Origin: an uncultured Bacteroidota bacterium
GTDB taxonomy: Bacteria; Bacteroidota; Bacteroidia; Flavobacteriales_F; PHOS-HE28
NCBI GenBank assembly: GCA_902826215.1
Contig: CADEDY010000006.1
Location: 109,212 to 157,225, forward strand
Reading direction: 5' to 3'
Length of the DNA stretch: 48,014 nt
The translations under genes were made by a program, and so were the position numbers. Under the pieces are notes generated by a model. That model worked only from the letters and a program-made list of their open reading frames with translations, was not told the origin of the DNA and searched no databases. Of the stretch, positions 32,511 to 40,908 are shown one piece after another; the stretch's first letter is position 1; the number at the start of each line of letters is the position of its first letter.

Positions 32511-33995
32511 CTACTCGGGTGAATTCCGATCGTTCCCTTTCCTTCCTTCGATATGCGCCATGCATTCTTCGAACACGACTTCTGCCACCTCCTTGCCCAA
32601 TGCCAAGCCTTCCACATTGTCTGCTTGGATATGGTACCCGCCCAACACACGGCTCAGGCCCGCTTGCTCGGCCGCATTGCTGAAGGTGGGGAAGTTGAGT
32701 GTGATACTGTCCGTAGTGATCCCGGGTTCCGTCAACCAACCTGGAAGTAAACGCACCTGGGCGCCGTAGGTGTCGCTACCGGTAAAGAGCTCCAGGGCGC
32801 GGGCGCAGCCTCCGCTCACTGTGCTGTGGCCACTGGGGTACGACGGAAATGGAGGGCAGAGGAAACTGTCCGGTGAATAGGGACGCCAGTCCTTGCCTTT
32901 CATCTGCACCATGCCCTTGTTCGGTCCGGCCCATGCGGTGATCTCCTCGTCGCCAAGGAGGTAGTGGATCTGCTGATACGGTCGGCTTGTGTCGTAGAAG
33001 AACTTCGCGTCCCAGCACGCGATAAAGCAGTCCATGGCTGTTGACGTGACAAGGAAGTACATCTTCACGTCCTCGTCCAACGTATGGCTGTCGCGTACAC
33101 TGATATCCCGAGCGAAGATGAGCCAGTGACCGGCCTGCTGCACACTTCGCGGTCCATCACGCATGAATTCCACGAGTGCTTTCTGTTCGTTGGTGAGGTT
33201 GGCCTGAAGCTCCACCACTTCGCGCACTTCCCGCTCCAGTTGAGGCGCACCCATCAATGGTGGTGGAGGGCTGCGGAATTGCGAAGCGCTATCCAATGCG
33301 AAGGGTTGTACGTGCCCCCAATGCGGTGAGAGCGCCCCGGGTGCCCACTTCGTGCCATCTTCCTTGATGAAGGTCTTCGGTTGCCAGTGATCGATATCCT
33401 TGAGTTCCTCGAGTGTGTTGCGCGGCTGATAGTGGGTGTGATCGCCCCAGGGTGTTGGTGCTTCCGGATCGTCCCCGAACCCGTTGCTGCCATCCATGCG
33501 CGTTGCCGTGATCACGGTGCTGGCCGCGAGATTGCCGATGCCTTGTGGAGTGGTAGGGTCGATGCTGTGATCGTCGGGGTCGTAGCCCAGTCCTCGAAGC
33601 TCGTTCAGGAACAAGGCACTGTCCGCCGGGTACACCGCACACAACGTGCGGCACATTGCATAGCTGATCGTCTTTTCCTTGTTGATCAAGGTCCGTTCCG
33701 TCTCCGGACGGCGTTCCACGTTCAGGTGCACGGGCACAGCAACACTATCAAAACGACTCCATGCATCGAACTGTGCACGAAAGATCAGAGCCAACAATCG
33801 GCTGCTCACCGTAGGACGCGGGCGATTCCATTCGGTATCGTCGGCGGTGCCCTCCAGCGCAACAGTGGCCCAACGGTAGGCCATGTTCTCTTTTCCTTTT
33901 GGCTCAACATCTGGCAGCTGCTCTTTGGGGCCTTCCGAAGAATTGGCGCAGGAGGCAAGCAGTAGCACGCAGAAAAGACAGGAACGGGAAGACAT
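32511..33995 (-). CDS. vanadium-dependent haloperoxidase-type lipoprotein (PAP2 superfamily)
   Basis: The 494-residue protein begins MSSRSCLFCVLLLASCANSS, a lipobox (L-A-S-C) signal. All three vanadate/phosphate motifs are present: K-F-F-Y-D-T-S-R-P (K-x6-R-P) near 328, P-S-G-H near 386, and S-R-V-L-G-G-Y-H-I-Q-A-D (S-R-x3-G-x-H-x3-D) near 446. These bind vanadate in haloperoxidases or phosphate in acid phosphatases; the long helical body fits haloperoxidases. Substrate and activity are not shown. The longer upstream reading passes antisense over a small lipoprotein gene, so the start at the signal peptide is preferred. TAATTTTC, 22 bases upstream on the minus strand, could be its -7. Confidence 0.88.
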   Translation of the reverse strand: MSSRSCLFCVLLLASCANSSEGPKEQLPDVEPKGKENMAYRWATVALEGTADDTEWNRPRPTVSSRLLALIFRAQFDAWSRFDSVAVPVHLNVERRPETERTLINKEKTISYAMCRTLCAVYPADSALFLNELRGLGYDPDDHSIDPTTPQGIGNLAASTVITATRMDGSNGFGDDPEAPTPWGDHTHYQPRNTLEELKDIDHWQPKTFIKEDGTKWAPGALSPHWGHVQPFALDSASQFRSPPPPLMGAPQLEREVREVVELQANLTNEQKALVEFMRDGPRSVQQAGHWLIFARDISVRDSHTLDEDVKMYFLVTSTAMDCFIACWDAKFFYDTSRPYQQIHYLLGDEEITAWAGPNKGMVQMKGKDWRPYSPDSFLCPPFPSYPSGHSTVSGGCARALELFTGSDTYGAQVRLLPGWLTEPGITTDSITLNFPTFSNAAEQAGLSRVLGGYHIQADNVEGLALGKEVAEVVFEECMAHIEGRKGNDRNSPE

Positions 33996-34072
33996 TCTGG
34001 TCTCGGAATAGAGGGTGGAGTCGAAAATTAACCCTCTTGAGCGGATCACGCCCTCTGGAGCACGACGCGCGC

Positions 34073-34195
34073 TCACATCACTCCCATGGGCACACGTGTA
34101 CCGCGCTTTCCATCGCACTTGCGCACATGGCCATGCGAACTCGCGCAGGAGGCGATCAGTAGTATGAGGCATAGGACGAAGCCGGCGCGTTTCAT
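34073..34195 (-). CDS. 40-residue predicted lipoprotein
   Basis: A small gene below usual length limits, found by reading the gap between the haloperoxidase and DUF3999-like genes. It starts MKRAGFVLCLILLIAS and then C-A-S-S, a good lipobox (I-A-S-C), leaving a mature part of about 25 residues with H-G-H-V-R-K-C-D-G-K-R-G and the end P-M-G-V-M. The signal peptide is unusually complete for a chance frame (one basic start, leucine-rich core, lipobox). The mature part holds one extra cysteine. It lies on the minus strand, 77 bases before the haloperoxidase start. Function is unknown. Confidence 0.6.
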   Translation of the reverse strand: MKRAGFVLCLILLIASCASSHGHVRKCDGKRGTRVPMGVM

Positions 34196-34345
34196 GCTAA
34201 TACAACGCAGTCACGGCCTATGAACGTATGGCGCGATCGACTATGCGTAAAAAGCTCTGATGAAGATCAAGGCGCATGCGACCCATCTGCGTGGACGTGA
34301 TAAGGAGCGGTCATTCACCGTTCGCTCTTTTACATGCACATGCAC

Positions 34346-35572
34346 CTAGGACTTCCGCATGGCGCGGATCGCCCCGAAGGCTGCGGCTCCACCGACCAGT
34401 ATGATGGCCACCCACAACCAAATGCTGCTCACGTCGAAAGGTTCAGGTTCGGAAGGGGCGGTATCGAACGCCGCAAGGGGAGAGAGACGTAACGTGTCCA
34501 CCGCGGCTGGCAGACTATCGCGGAAATGGGACAGATCGAACCGTGGAGCAGAGGCTAGAGGATCACCCGTTGTGAAGGTGTACGCAACACCCGCTTGCAA
34601 TGGAGCCAGTATGCTGCGCTGCAGTTGAAGTGCCTCCAACGACGCGATCGCTAAGGGACGATCGTCACCGTTCTCCACCTCCAAGAACAGGGTATCCAAG
34701 GCTACGCCCGGCCCTTGCAATACCCTGCGCTGATAGCTCGCAAAGGTCACCGAGCCGAGATCCTCCCGCCATTCGCGCAGCACTTTCCGACGTTTGCGTT
34801 CGGTCACCCATTCACGACGGTTGGTGTACCACGTACCACGCCGCATGTAGGGTAGGGTGTCCGTCGTCACATACAGTACGCGATCAACCAGCAACGGATG
34901 ATCGCCATACAGGCGGAACACGGTGCGTCCTTTCGTTCCGGTGCGATCCCAGCGAAGCTTCCCGGCACTCACATACACCCCTTCGGAACGCGTTTGCACC
35001 GTATGACCAACGGACAAGACCTGCACCGGTGCCGAGAGGGAGTCGTTGATCGCAATGCGGAAGTACCGGTGGTCGCTCAAGGGGAGATCCAACCAACGCA
35101 GGGCTCTCGTTTGTCCGTTGCCGGAAAGCGCAAGTCCTTCGTCCTTCACCATGTACCAATGGGTTCCATCGTCGCTGCCTGTGATACGAGCGGATTTCTC
35201 CACCTCCGCGTTGCGGATCAACAGCTCGAGTCCGTCCACCAAAGTGCCCGGAGGGACCTCGAACTCCACCAACGTCTTGTTGCCAGCTCGTTCGTTGCGA
35301 AGCACCGTGAAAGGTACATTGCTCAGTGTGTTCACCTGCGCTGTTCCGGTCCGGAACAAGGTGGGGACCAAGGTGCTGTCCGGCGCGATCAAACGGATGT
35401 CCTGCAAGGAAGGCTGGGAGCGCGCGACCGCTTCTGGAGAAAGCAGAATGAGGTGGTGTCCTGATCGTTGTACCGGTCCCACAGCGGTATGCCATTGCGG
35501 GTGCTGCCCGCTCACCGCGATCACCGAACAGAGGGCTAATGAAAGACTAATTCGCCGGTGCATCCGCATCAT
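34346..35572 (-). CDS. DUF3999-like envelope protein
   Basis: The 408-residue protein has a signal peptide (M-H-R-R-I-S-L-S-L-A-L-C-S-V-I-A-V-S-G), a long beta-rich extracytoplasmic part (with I-R-N-A-E-V-E-K-S-A and D-G-T-H-W-Y-M-V, a discoidin-like strand pair), and a single C-terminal helix (SIWLWVAIILVGGAAAFGAI) with a basic tail. That layout, and its place directly after a DUF2339 gene, matches DUF3999, whose members pair with DUF2339 in Gram-negative bacteria. It overlaps the DUF2339 gene by 26 bases; the ATG at 35563 is an alternative start. Function unknown. Confidence 0.72.
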   Translation of the reverse strand: MMRMHRRISLSLALCSVIAVSGQHPQWHTAVGPVQRSGHHLILLSPEAVARSQPSLQDIRLIAPDSTLVPTLFRTGTAQVNTLSNVPFTVLRNERAGNKTLVEFEVPPGTLVDGLELLIRNAEVEKSARITGSDDGTHWYMVKDEGLALSGNGQTRALRWLDLPLSDHRYFRIAINDSLSAPVQVLSVGHTVQTRSEGVYVSAGKLRWDRTGTKGRTVFRLYGDHPLLVDRVLYVTTDTLPYMRRGTWYTNRREWVTERKRRKVLREWREDLGSVTFASYQRRVLQGPGVALDTLFLEVENGDDRPLAIASLEALQLQRSILAPLQAGVAYTFTTGDPLASAPRFDLSHFRDSLPAAVDTLRLSPLAAFDTAPSEPEPFDVSSIWLWVAIILVGGAAAFGAIRAMRKS

Positions 35573-37997
35573 CCTTCAAGATCACTTTCAGTTTCTGGTA
35601 CAGGAAGCTGATCACCAGCAAGAGCACGCCCAAGCTGATGAACGCCGCCACACGCGCGCCTTCCGAAGCACCCTGTATATCGAAGGCGAACAACTTGATC
35701 AAGGTGATCCCGAAGAGCGTCAGGGCGATCACGCGGATCATGCGCAGGCGGGCGCGCATGCCATAGAGCATGAAGAGGAAGCTGCCCAGACCCCACAGGA
35801 TAGGGTAGCCGGCCGTGCGGGCTTGATGCAGGGCCTGAGAAAGCACGAAGGGGTCTTCCGTAGCGGGCTGAAGAAGCAGGATCACGTGATCCAACTCTTG
35901 GCTCGCGATCACAACCAGCAGTGTACACATCACCCATGCGTAGATGTTCCATGCGGCGGACCGCAAGGTGAACACTTCGCGGGACCAGCGCATGACACGG
36001 ACAATGAGCGCGATGGCCAAAGCGAGGGTGATGTAGTGGGCCAGCACATGGCCTTCCGCGTCCCCTTGACCCAGCAGGTGGTTCTTCAGCTGGACCATGC
36101 CGTGCAAGTGGTTCAGGGTGATGAGGAACAGAAAGCACATCACGAAGAGACCACCCAGAATGAAGCGGATCCATTGCGGGCGCCCTTTGGTGGCGAGGTC
36201 GATCCCCAGTAGATAGAGCACGCTGAAACCCATGCCGGCCATGTACACCGTTCCCATGGGCAGCACCCGGCCCAATTGGTAGTTCAGTTCCAGCAGACCC
36301 AGGGCATAACCGAGCACCGCTGCGGTCACCACATAGACCCCTCGTATCGCACCTGCGGATACTCCGATGATCACCTTGTGGTCAGGTGCCCACTTCGCCC
36401 AAAGTCGCACTTGCAGCACGAGGGCGATCAACGCCACCAGACCGGTGATGAAGAGGCGGTTGACAACAGGCATCAGTGGTGTTTCGCGGTACGCATCGTA
36501 TCCACCCAGATCGATGGCAAGACTGAAGATCATGAGGACGGTGACGAGCAAGCTGGTCCGTTCCACCAGGCCGATACCGGACCGCCGAGCGAACCACAAC
36601 AGAAGCACGCCTTCGGCCGCCCAGAACAAGGTGATGTGATCGCCCTCCAACTGCACTGGTGCTGCTAAACTGATGAAGGTGAGTACGACACCGATGAGCA
36701 GATAGACCAAGTTGCGCGGTACCCTGTCATTGCGGAAGAAGCGCAGCGCGAACACCACGTTGACCGCAGCAAGCAGGACGCAGAGCAGACCTCCCAAGCG
36801 CATGTCCAGATCGTTCAGGAAACGCATGCCCAGGCCGAAATAGATGGCCGTGTTGCCCAAGAACAACGAATAGTCCAATGCGGTGAAAGGCGTTCGGTGG
36901 CGCAGGTCGTAGAGGAGGAGCATGGCAAAGAACACGCCGTAGAACGCCGTCGCGAAGATCATGGCGGCCCAGACCGGTGGTGGGTCCAGATCGGGGTAGG
37001 AGAATAGAGCCCATGCGCCGAACAACAACCAACTGAGCACGAAGGCCAGGATGTTGAGGATGCTCCACTTCTTGAAATTCGCCAGCACCAACATGCCGGC
37101 GTTCAGGATCAGCAGGTAGGTGAAGAGGATCTTGTAGTTGCCTTCGCCCGTGCTGACCAGGAAAGGCGTTGCGAAACCGCCAAGCATAGCGATGATCGCC
37201 AGCTCACGACGGTCGTACGCCAACGTGAGCAGTACACCGAGGGCAGTGATACCGACCATGGCAGCGAACGCAGCGGTTTGCCCGATGATGTGGTATTGCT
37301 GGAAAGCGATGGCGATGCTGAAGTACAACACGGCAAGACCGCCACCGACCAACACCGAACTGAAGGCCCGGAATTTCTCGCGCAGGCGATGTCCCAGATA
37401 GAGGAGCACACCGCCGCTGGCCACACCGATCAGCGTTTGCGCGGTTTCGCCGATGTATCCTTTGCCGATGGCGTACTGTAGGAGCAGACCCAGACCGAGC
37501 ACCAGTATGGCGATGCCGATCTTGTTGATCAGGTTCTCACCGATGAACTTCTCCAGGTCCGGATTGCGCTCCAAGAAGGAAGGACGAGGGGGCGGTGGCT
37601 GGGCGTTCACCGGTGCCTCCACAACGATCGGCGGGATCCGAGCATCGGCAGCGCTTGCTTCTTGGGGAGCCCAACTCGTTGGCGTTGGCGCCGGTTCTAT
37701 TGCCGGTGCGTCCATGCGCGGCTGTTCACTAGAAGGCACATCGATCACTGTCGGCGTGCTGATCTCTGCTGGCGCCGCAGGTGGCTCTGCCTTCGGGGCT
37801 TCCGCGATGACAGAAGCGGGATCAGGAGGAGTACTTCGTTCCTTTTCCCGGCCGACCCGACCGGCCAACATGAACATCAGTTCCTGCATCTGCAAGCGGG
37901 TCGTACGCAACTCACCCTCAATACCCGACATGCGGTTCTTCAGGCCGATGGTCATGAACAGCAATACGAGGAGCAGAACGAAAACAAGGAATTCCAT
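35547..37997 (-). CDS. DUF2339 domain-containing large membrane protein
   Basis: The 816-residue protein has an N-terminal helix, a short coiled coil (R-M-S-G-I-E-G-E-L-R-T-T-R-L-Q-M-Q), a proline-rich spacer, then about twenty membrane helices from residue 160 onward. The segment F-L-E-R-N-P-D-L-E-K-F-I-G-E-N-L-I-N-K-I-G-I is the start of DUF2339, and D-R-R-E-L-A-I-I-A-M-L-G-G-F-A-T-P and W-A-A-E-G-V-L-L-L-W are its core signatures. The family has no proven function; a transport or polymer-related role is often guessed. It is transcribed with the DUF3999-like gene. Divergent from ffh across 159 bases. Confidence 0.9.
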   Translation of the reverse strand: MEFLVFVLLLVLLFMTIGLKNRMSGIEGELRTTRLQMQELMFMLAGRVGREKERSTPPDPASVIAEAPKAEPPAAPAEISTPTVIDVPSSEQPRMDAPAIEPAPTPTSWAPQEASAADARIPPIVVEAPVNAQPPPPRPSFLERNPDLEKFIGENLINKIGIAILVLGLGLLLQYAIGKGYIGETAQTLIGVASGGVLLYLGHRLREKFRAFSSVLVGGGLAVLYFSIAIAFQQYHIIGQTAAFAAMVGITALGVLLTLAYDRRELAIIAMLGGFATPFLVSTGEGNYKILFTYLLILNAGMLVLANFKKWSILNILAFVLSWLLFGAWALFSYPDLDPPPVWAAMIFATAFYGVFFAMLLLYDLRHRTPFTALDYSLFLGNTAIYFGLGMRFLNDLDMRLGGLLCVLLAAVNVVFALRFFRNDRVPRNLVYLLIGVVLTFISLAAPVQLEGDHITLFWAAEGVLLLWFARRSGIGLVERTSLLVTVLMIFSLAIDLGGYDAYRETPLMPVVNRLFITGLVALIALVLQVRLWAKWAPDHKVIIGVSAGAIRGVYVVTAAVLGYALGLLELNYQLGRVLPMGTVYMAGMGFSVLYLLGIDLATKGRPQWIRFILGGLFVMCFLFLITLNHLHGMVQLKNHLLGQGDAEGHVLAHYITLALAIALIVRVMRWSREVFTLRSAAWNIYAWVMCTLLVVIASQELDHVILLLQPATEDPFVLSQALHQARTAGYPILWGLGSFLFMLYGMRARLRMIRVIALTLFGITLIKLFAFDIQGASEGARVAAFISLGVLLLVISFLYQKLKVILKDDADAPAN

Positions 37998-38156
37998 GTA
38001 GGCTTGGTTGCTGCCAAGCTAGCGTATTGGTCGTTCCTGATCGACCAAAGGACCTTCCGCCGAATTACCAGCGACCCGAACCACCCGCCGGTACGATCCG
38101 CTCAATCCCATTCCCAAGCGCCCGCGCTACCTTCGCGCTTCGCAAGCCAAACAAGC

Positions 38157-39497
38157 ATGTTCGACAATCTCAGCGATAAGCTCGAAAGGGCGTTCAAAGT
38201 ACTGAAGGGCCAAGGCAAGGTCACGGAGATCAACGTGGCCGAGACCATGAAGGAGGTGCGTCGCGCCCTGTTGGATGCCGACGTCAACTTCAAGACCGCC
38301 AAGGACTTCACCGACCGCCTTAAGACCAAGGCTCTTGGGAGCGACGTGATCACCAGCGTAAGTCCCGGTCAGTTGCTGGTCAAGCTTGCGCAGGACGAGC
38401 TCGCCGAGCTGATGGGCGGGCAGAGCGCAGGCATCAACATGAGCGGCAACCCGACGGTGGTGCTGATGAGCGGCCTGCAGGGGAGTGGTAAGACCACCTT
38501 CAGCGGAAAGCTCGCCAACCACCTGCGGAAGAAAGGCCGCAAGCCCTTGCTGGTGGCCTGCGACGTGTACCGTCCAGCGGCTATCGATCAGTTGGAAACG
38601 TTGGGCAAGCAGCTCAACATCGTCGTGTTCAGCGATCGCACCAGCACCGATCCGGTGGAGATCGCCAAGAAAGGGGTGGAGTACGCCAAGACGAACGGCT
38701 TCACCCTCGTGATCGTCGATACCGCCGGTCGCTTGGCGGTGGACGAGGCGATGATGGACGAGATCACCCGGGTGAAGAAGGCCATCAACCCGCAAGAGAC
38801 GCTCTTCGTGGTGGATGCCATGACCGGCCAGGATGCGGTGAACACGGCGAAGGCGTTCAACGAGCGGCTCAACATCGATGGCGTGGTGCTCACGAAGCTC
38901 GACGGTGATACCCGCGGTGGTGCTGCTCTCAGCATCCGAAGCGTGGTCAACAAGCCGATCAAGTTCATCGGTACCGGCGAGAAGATGGAAGCGCTGGACG
39001 AATTCCATCCCGATCGCATGGCCGGCCGCATCCTCGGCATGGGCGATGTGGTGAGCTTGGTGGAACGCGCCCAAGAGCAGTTCGATGAGAAGGCCAGCCG
39101 CGAGCTCAACAAGAAGATCGCGAAGGACCAGTTCGGCTTCGACGATTTCCTCGACCAGATCGCGCAGATCAAGAAGATGGGGAACATGAAGGACCTCATG
39201 GGCATGATCCCCGGCGTGGGCAAGGCGCTCAAGAACATCGATATCCCTGACGACGCCTTCAAGGGCATCGAAGCCATCATCAAGAGCATGACGCCCGACG
39301 AGCGCAAGAACCCCGCGCTGATCAATGGCACACGCCGCCAACGCATCGCCAAGGGCAGCGGCAACACCGTGGAAGCCGTGAACAAGCTGATGAAGCAGTT
39401 CGAGGAAACGCGGAAGATGATGAAGATGATGGGCGACAAGACCAAGATGCAGAACATGATGCGCCAGATGCAGCAGGCGCAGGGGATGAGGAGGTGA
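38157..39497 (+). CDS. ffh: signal recognition particle protein Ffh
   Basis: The 446-residue protein is Ffh/SRP54. The N domain opens MFDNLSDKLERAFKVLKGQG. The G domain has GLQGSGKT at 106-113, D-V-Y-R-P-A-A-I-D-Q-L, D-T-A-G-R (about 190) and T-K-L-D-G-D-T-R-G-G-A. The methionine-rich M domain ends M-M-K-M-M-G-D-K-T-K-M-Q-N-M-M. It binds signal sequences together with 4.5S RNA and its receptor FtsY to deliver membrane proteins. The start is clear because the preceding reading is antisense to DUF2339. TACCTTCG at 38128-38135 may be the -7 box. Confidence 0.98.
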   Translation: MFDNLSDKLERAFKVLKGQGKVTEINVAETMKEVRRALLDADVNFKTAKDFTDRLKTKALGSDVITSVSPGQLLVKLAQDELAELMGGQSAGINMSGNPTVVLMSGLQGSGKTTFSGKLANHLRKKGRKPLLVACDVYRPAAIDQLETLGKQLNIVVFSDRTSTDPVEIAKKGVEYAKTNGFTLVIVDTAGRLAVDEAMMDEITRVKKAINPQETLFVVDAMTGQDAVNTAKAFNERLNIDGVVLTKLDGDTRGGAALSIRSVVNKPIKFIGTGEKMEALDEFHPDRMAGRILGMGDVVSLVERAQEQFDEKASRELNKKIAKDQFGFDDFLDQIAQIKKMGNMKDLMGMIPGVGKALKNIDIPDDAFKGIEAIIKSMTPDERKNPALINGTRRQRIAKGSGNTVEAVNKLMKQFEETRKMMKMMGDKTKMQNMMRQMQQAQGMRR

Positions 39498-39500
39498 GTG

Positions 39501-39538
39501 CGATCAGCTGATTTGTCGATTGCTGATTAGCTGATGTC
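39501..39538. repeat. short degenerate GCTGATT repeat
   Basis: GCTGATT occurs at 39507-39513 and 39522-39528, and GCTGATG at 39530-39536, within a run of related short units just past the ffh stop. Such GCTGATT-like runs are frequent in Bacteroidota noncoding DNA. Confidence 0.4.
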
Positions 39539-39554
39539 TGGAAGACTGAGTCCA

Positions 39555-39842
39555 ATGGTTTGGGTGAAGCAGGTGTTGAACTTGTTCATCTTATTCTGCA
39601 TCCCGTTTGGTCTTTTCTTCGCCTGGGGTAAAGTGAATAACGAGATCAGCATCAAGTACGAAGTGCAGGATTCGGACTATCAGGAGAAGCTGTCCTCGCG
39701 GAACTGGAATGAGAACGACCGACGTATCATGAACAACATCGAGTTCCATGGCAAGGCTGCACGGGCGACGCTCTACATCTTCGTTGGGCTCATCGTGGTC
39801 CGCGTTGGCCTGAGTGTGGCGAAGAGCCACTCTATTCGATAG
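39555..39842 (+). CDS. small membrane protein of unknown function
   Basis: A 95-residue protein with helices at each end: MVWVKQVLNLFILFCIPFGL and A-R-A-T-L-Y-I-F-V-G-L-I-V-V-R-V-G-L. About 40 polar residues lie between them (E-V-Q-D-S-D-Y-Q-E-K-L-S-S-R-N-W-N). No family is recognised. An ATG at 39534 is in frame but lies in the repeat at 39501-39538, so I prefer 39555. It may be in an operon behind ffh, or on its own. Confidence 0.6.
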   Translation: MVWVKQVLNLFILFCIPFGLFFAWGKVNNEISIKYEVQDSDYQEKLSSRNWNENDRRIMNNIEFHGKAARATLYIFVGLIVVRVGLSVAKSHSIR

Positions 39843-39867
39843 GGCAAGGTGTTATTACGTATATGAA

Positions 39868-39886
39868 TTGTACATTTGCCGTACAA
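39868..39886 (+). promoter_or_regulatory. antitoxin promoter with overlapping inverted-repeat operator
   Basis: TTGTAC (39868-39873) and GTACAA (39881-39886) are perfect 6-base inverted arms with a 7-base spacer. The -7 box TACATTTG (39871-39878), an exact TANNTTTG match, lies inside them. It is 12 bases before the antitoxin ATG. The 55-base gap is noticeably AT-richer than its surroundings. This is the layout expected for autoregulation by the antitoxin. Confidence 0.55.
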
Positions 39887-39897
39887 ACATTCCGGCC

Positions 39898-40161
39898 ATG
39901 GACACCAAGATCACCCTCAGCTTCGACGAGCAGGTCATTGCGCAAGCCAAGGCCTTTGCCGAGGCGAACAACATCAGCCTGTCGCGGCTCATCGAGTTCA
40001 TGCTGAGCAAGGTGACGGACACCCGATACCGCAGTTTGGATGAGCTCCCCGTGAGCGATTGGATCAGCCAAGTGGCCGAGGGCGAAGCGACCTACGTGCG
40101 CAAGAATGCCGCCGAGCGGAATGTGAAGAAGGACTATTTGAAAAGTCGGAGGTCGCGCTGA
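39898..40161 (+). CDS. DUF6364 family antitoxin-like protein
   Basis: The 87-residue protein begins MDTKITLSFDEQVIAQAKAF and A-E-A-N-N-I-S-L-S-R-L-I-E, the beta strand plus two-helix pattern of ribbon-helix-helix DUF6364 proteins. Its basic C-terminus (K-K-D-Y-L-K-S-R-R-S-R) may contact the toxin or DNA. Members are antitoxins beside PIN-domain toxins. It would repress its own promoter through the operator at 39868-39886. The toxin gene follows after 131 bases, an unusual gap filled by a palindromic repeat. The 28 codons upstream in frame are not supported, because the promoter lies there. Confidence 0.82.
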   Translation: MDTKITLSFDEQVIAQAKAFAEANNISLSRLIEFMLSKVTDTRYRSLDELPVSDWISQVAEGEATYVRKNAAERNVKKDYLKSRRSR

Positions 40162-40176
40162 GCATGGGTACTATCT

Positions 40177-40271
40177 CACACGGAGGCACGGAGACACGGA
40201 GCGCCCCCCTCTCTTTGGGAGAGGGGCTAGGGGTGAGGGCGCATTCCTCCGTGTATCCGTGCCTCCGTGTG
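40177..40271. repeat. palindromic octamer repeat element, copy A
   Basis: Left arm: ACACGGAG, GCACGGAG, ACACGGAG (40178-40201). Right arm: CTCCGTGT, ATCCGTGC, CTCCGTGT (40247-40270), an almost exact inverse. The centre holds a hairpin CCCCTCTC/GAGAGGGG at 40206-40226. It fills most of the antitoxin-toxin gap. Copy B lies at 46720-46812 in the opposite orientation. Confidence 0.8.
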
Positions 40272-40292
40272 CGCCTTTCTTCCCTGTGAGCC

Positions 40293-40739
40293 ATGGCAGC
40301 CAAGCGCATCTTCCTGGACGCCAATATCCTAGTGACGGTGCTCTGTAACGAGTACCCGCGATTCGGTGCGTGCGCTCGGGTGTTGAGCCTTTGTGACGAC
40401 GACCGTTTCACCGTCTACACCTCACCGCTTTGTCTGGCGATCGCAGCCTACTTCGCAGAGAAGAAGAACGGGAAGAAACTCGCTCGCAAGAAGATCGCGC
40501 TGTTGGTCGAGAAGTTGAGCATCACCACGGTGGGTCAAGAGGCAACGCGTGCGACCTTGGCTGATAAGCGCATAGCTGACATCGAGGACGGGCTGGAGTA
40601 TCATTCCGCTCTTGGCGCAACGTGTACGTGTATCGTTACGTACGATAAGAAGGACTTCCATTTCTCGGCGGTCGAAGTGCTGGATGCGGAGGAGTTTTTG
40701 TTCCGCCACGTGGTTGAGCGTGGGGTGAAGAGGAAGTGA
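40293..40739 (+). CDS. PIN domain toxin (VapC-like)
   Basis: The 148-residue protein has the PIN fold: F-L-D-A-N-I-L-V near residue 8 (first acidic residue), T-S-P-L-C-L-A-I-A, then I-E-D-G-L-E-Y-H-S-A-L and C-I-V-T-Y-D-K-K-D-F (later acidic pair). PIN toxins of this kind cut RNA with a magnesium-dependent acidic site. It is paired with the DUF6364 gene 131 bases upstream; expression across the repeat would need read-through or a second promoter. Start at MAAKRIFLDANI. The four acidic positions look intact, so the toxin may be active. Confidence 0.88.
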   Translation: MAAKRIFLDANILVTVLCNEYPRFGACARVLSLCDDDRFTVYTSPLCLAIAAYFAEKKNGKKLARKKIALLVEKLSITTVGQEATRATLADKRIADIEDGLEYHSALGATCTCIVTYDKKDFHFSAVEVLDAEEFLFRHVVERGVKRK

Positions 40740-40751
40740 CCCGTACATGCG

Positions 40752-40797
40752 ATCGGCGGTCGGACCGGTGTCGCGCATGCTTCGGTCCGATACCGAT
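40752..40797 (+). terminator. stem-loop after PIN gene
   Basis: TCGGACCG (40760-40767) and CGGTCCGA (40783-40790) pair exactly, and ATCGG/CCGAT extend the stem outside a small internal loop. It begins 12 bases past the PIN stop. The rest of the gap to 40909 shows nothing certain. Confidence 0.4.
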
Positions 40798-40908
40798 CGA
40801 CCCATTCGGTCCAAGTGCCGTTCTTTCCATGTCGACGGTAGGTAACTGTTCGTAGAGAAAGTAACCTGATCCATCGATAGTGCGTAGACGGGCCGCAGAT
40901 CTATCCGG

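Noticed and set aside
33996..34172. 59-codon upstream extension of the haloperoxidase
   Set aside because: It would hide the lipoprotein signal and passes antisense-frame over the small lipoprotein gene.
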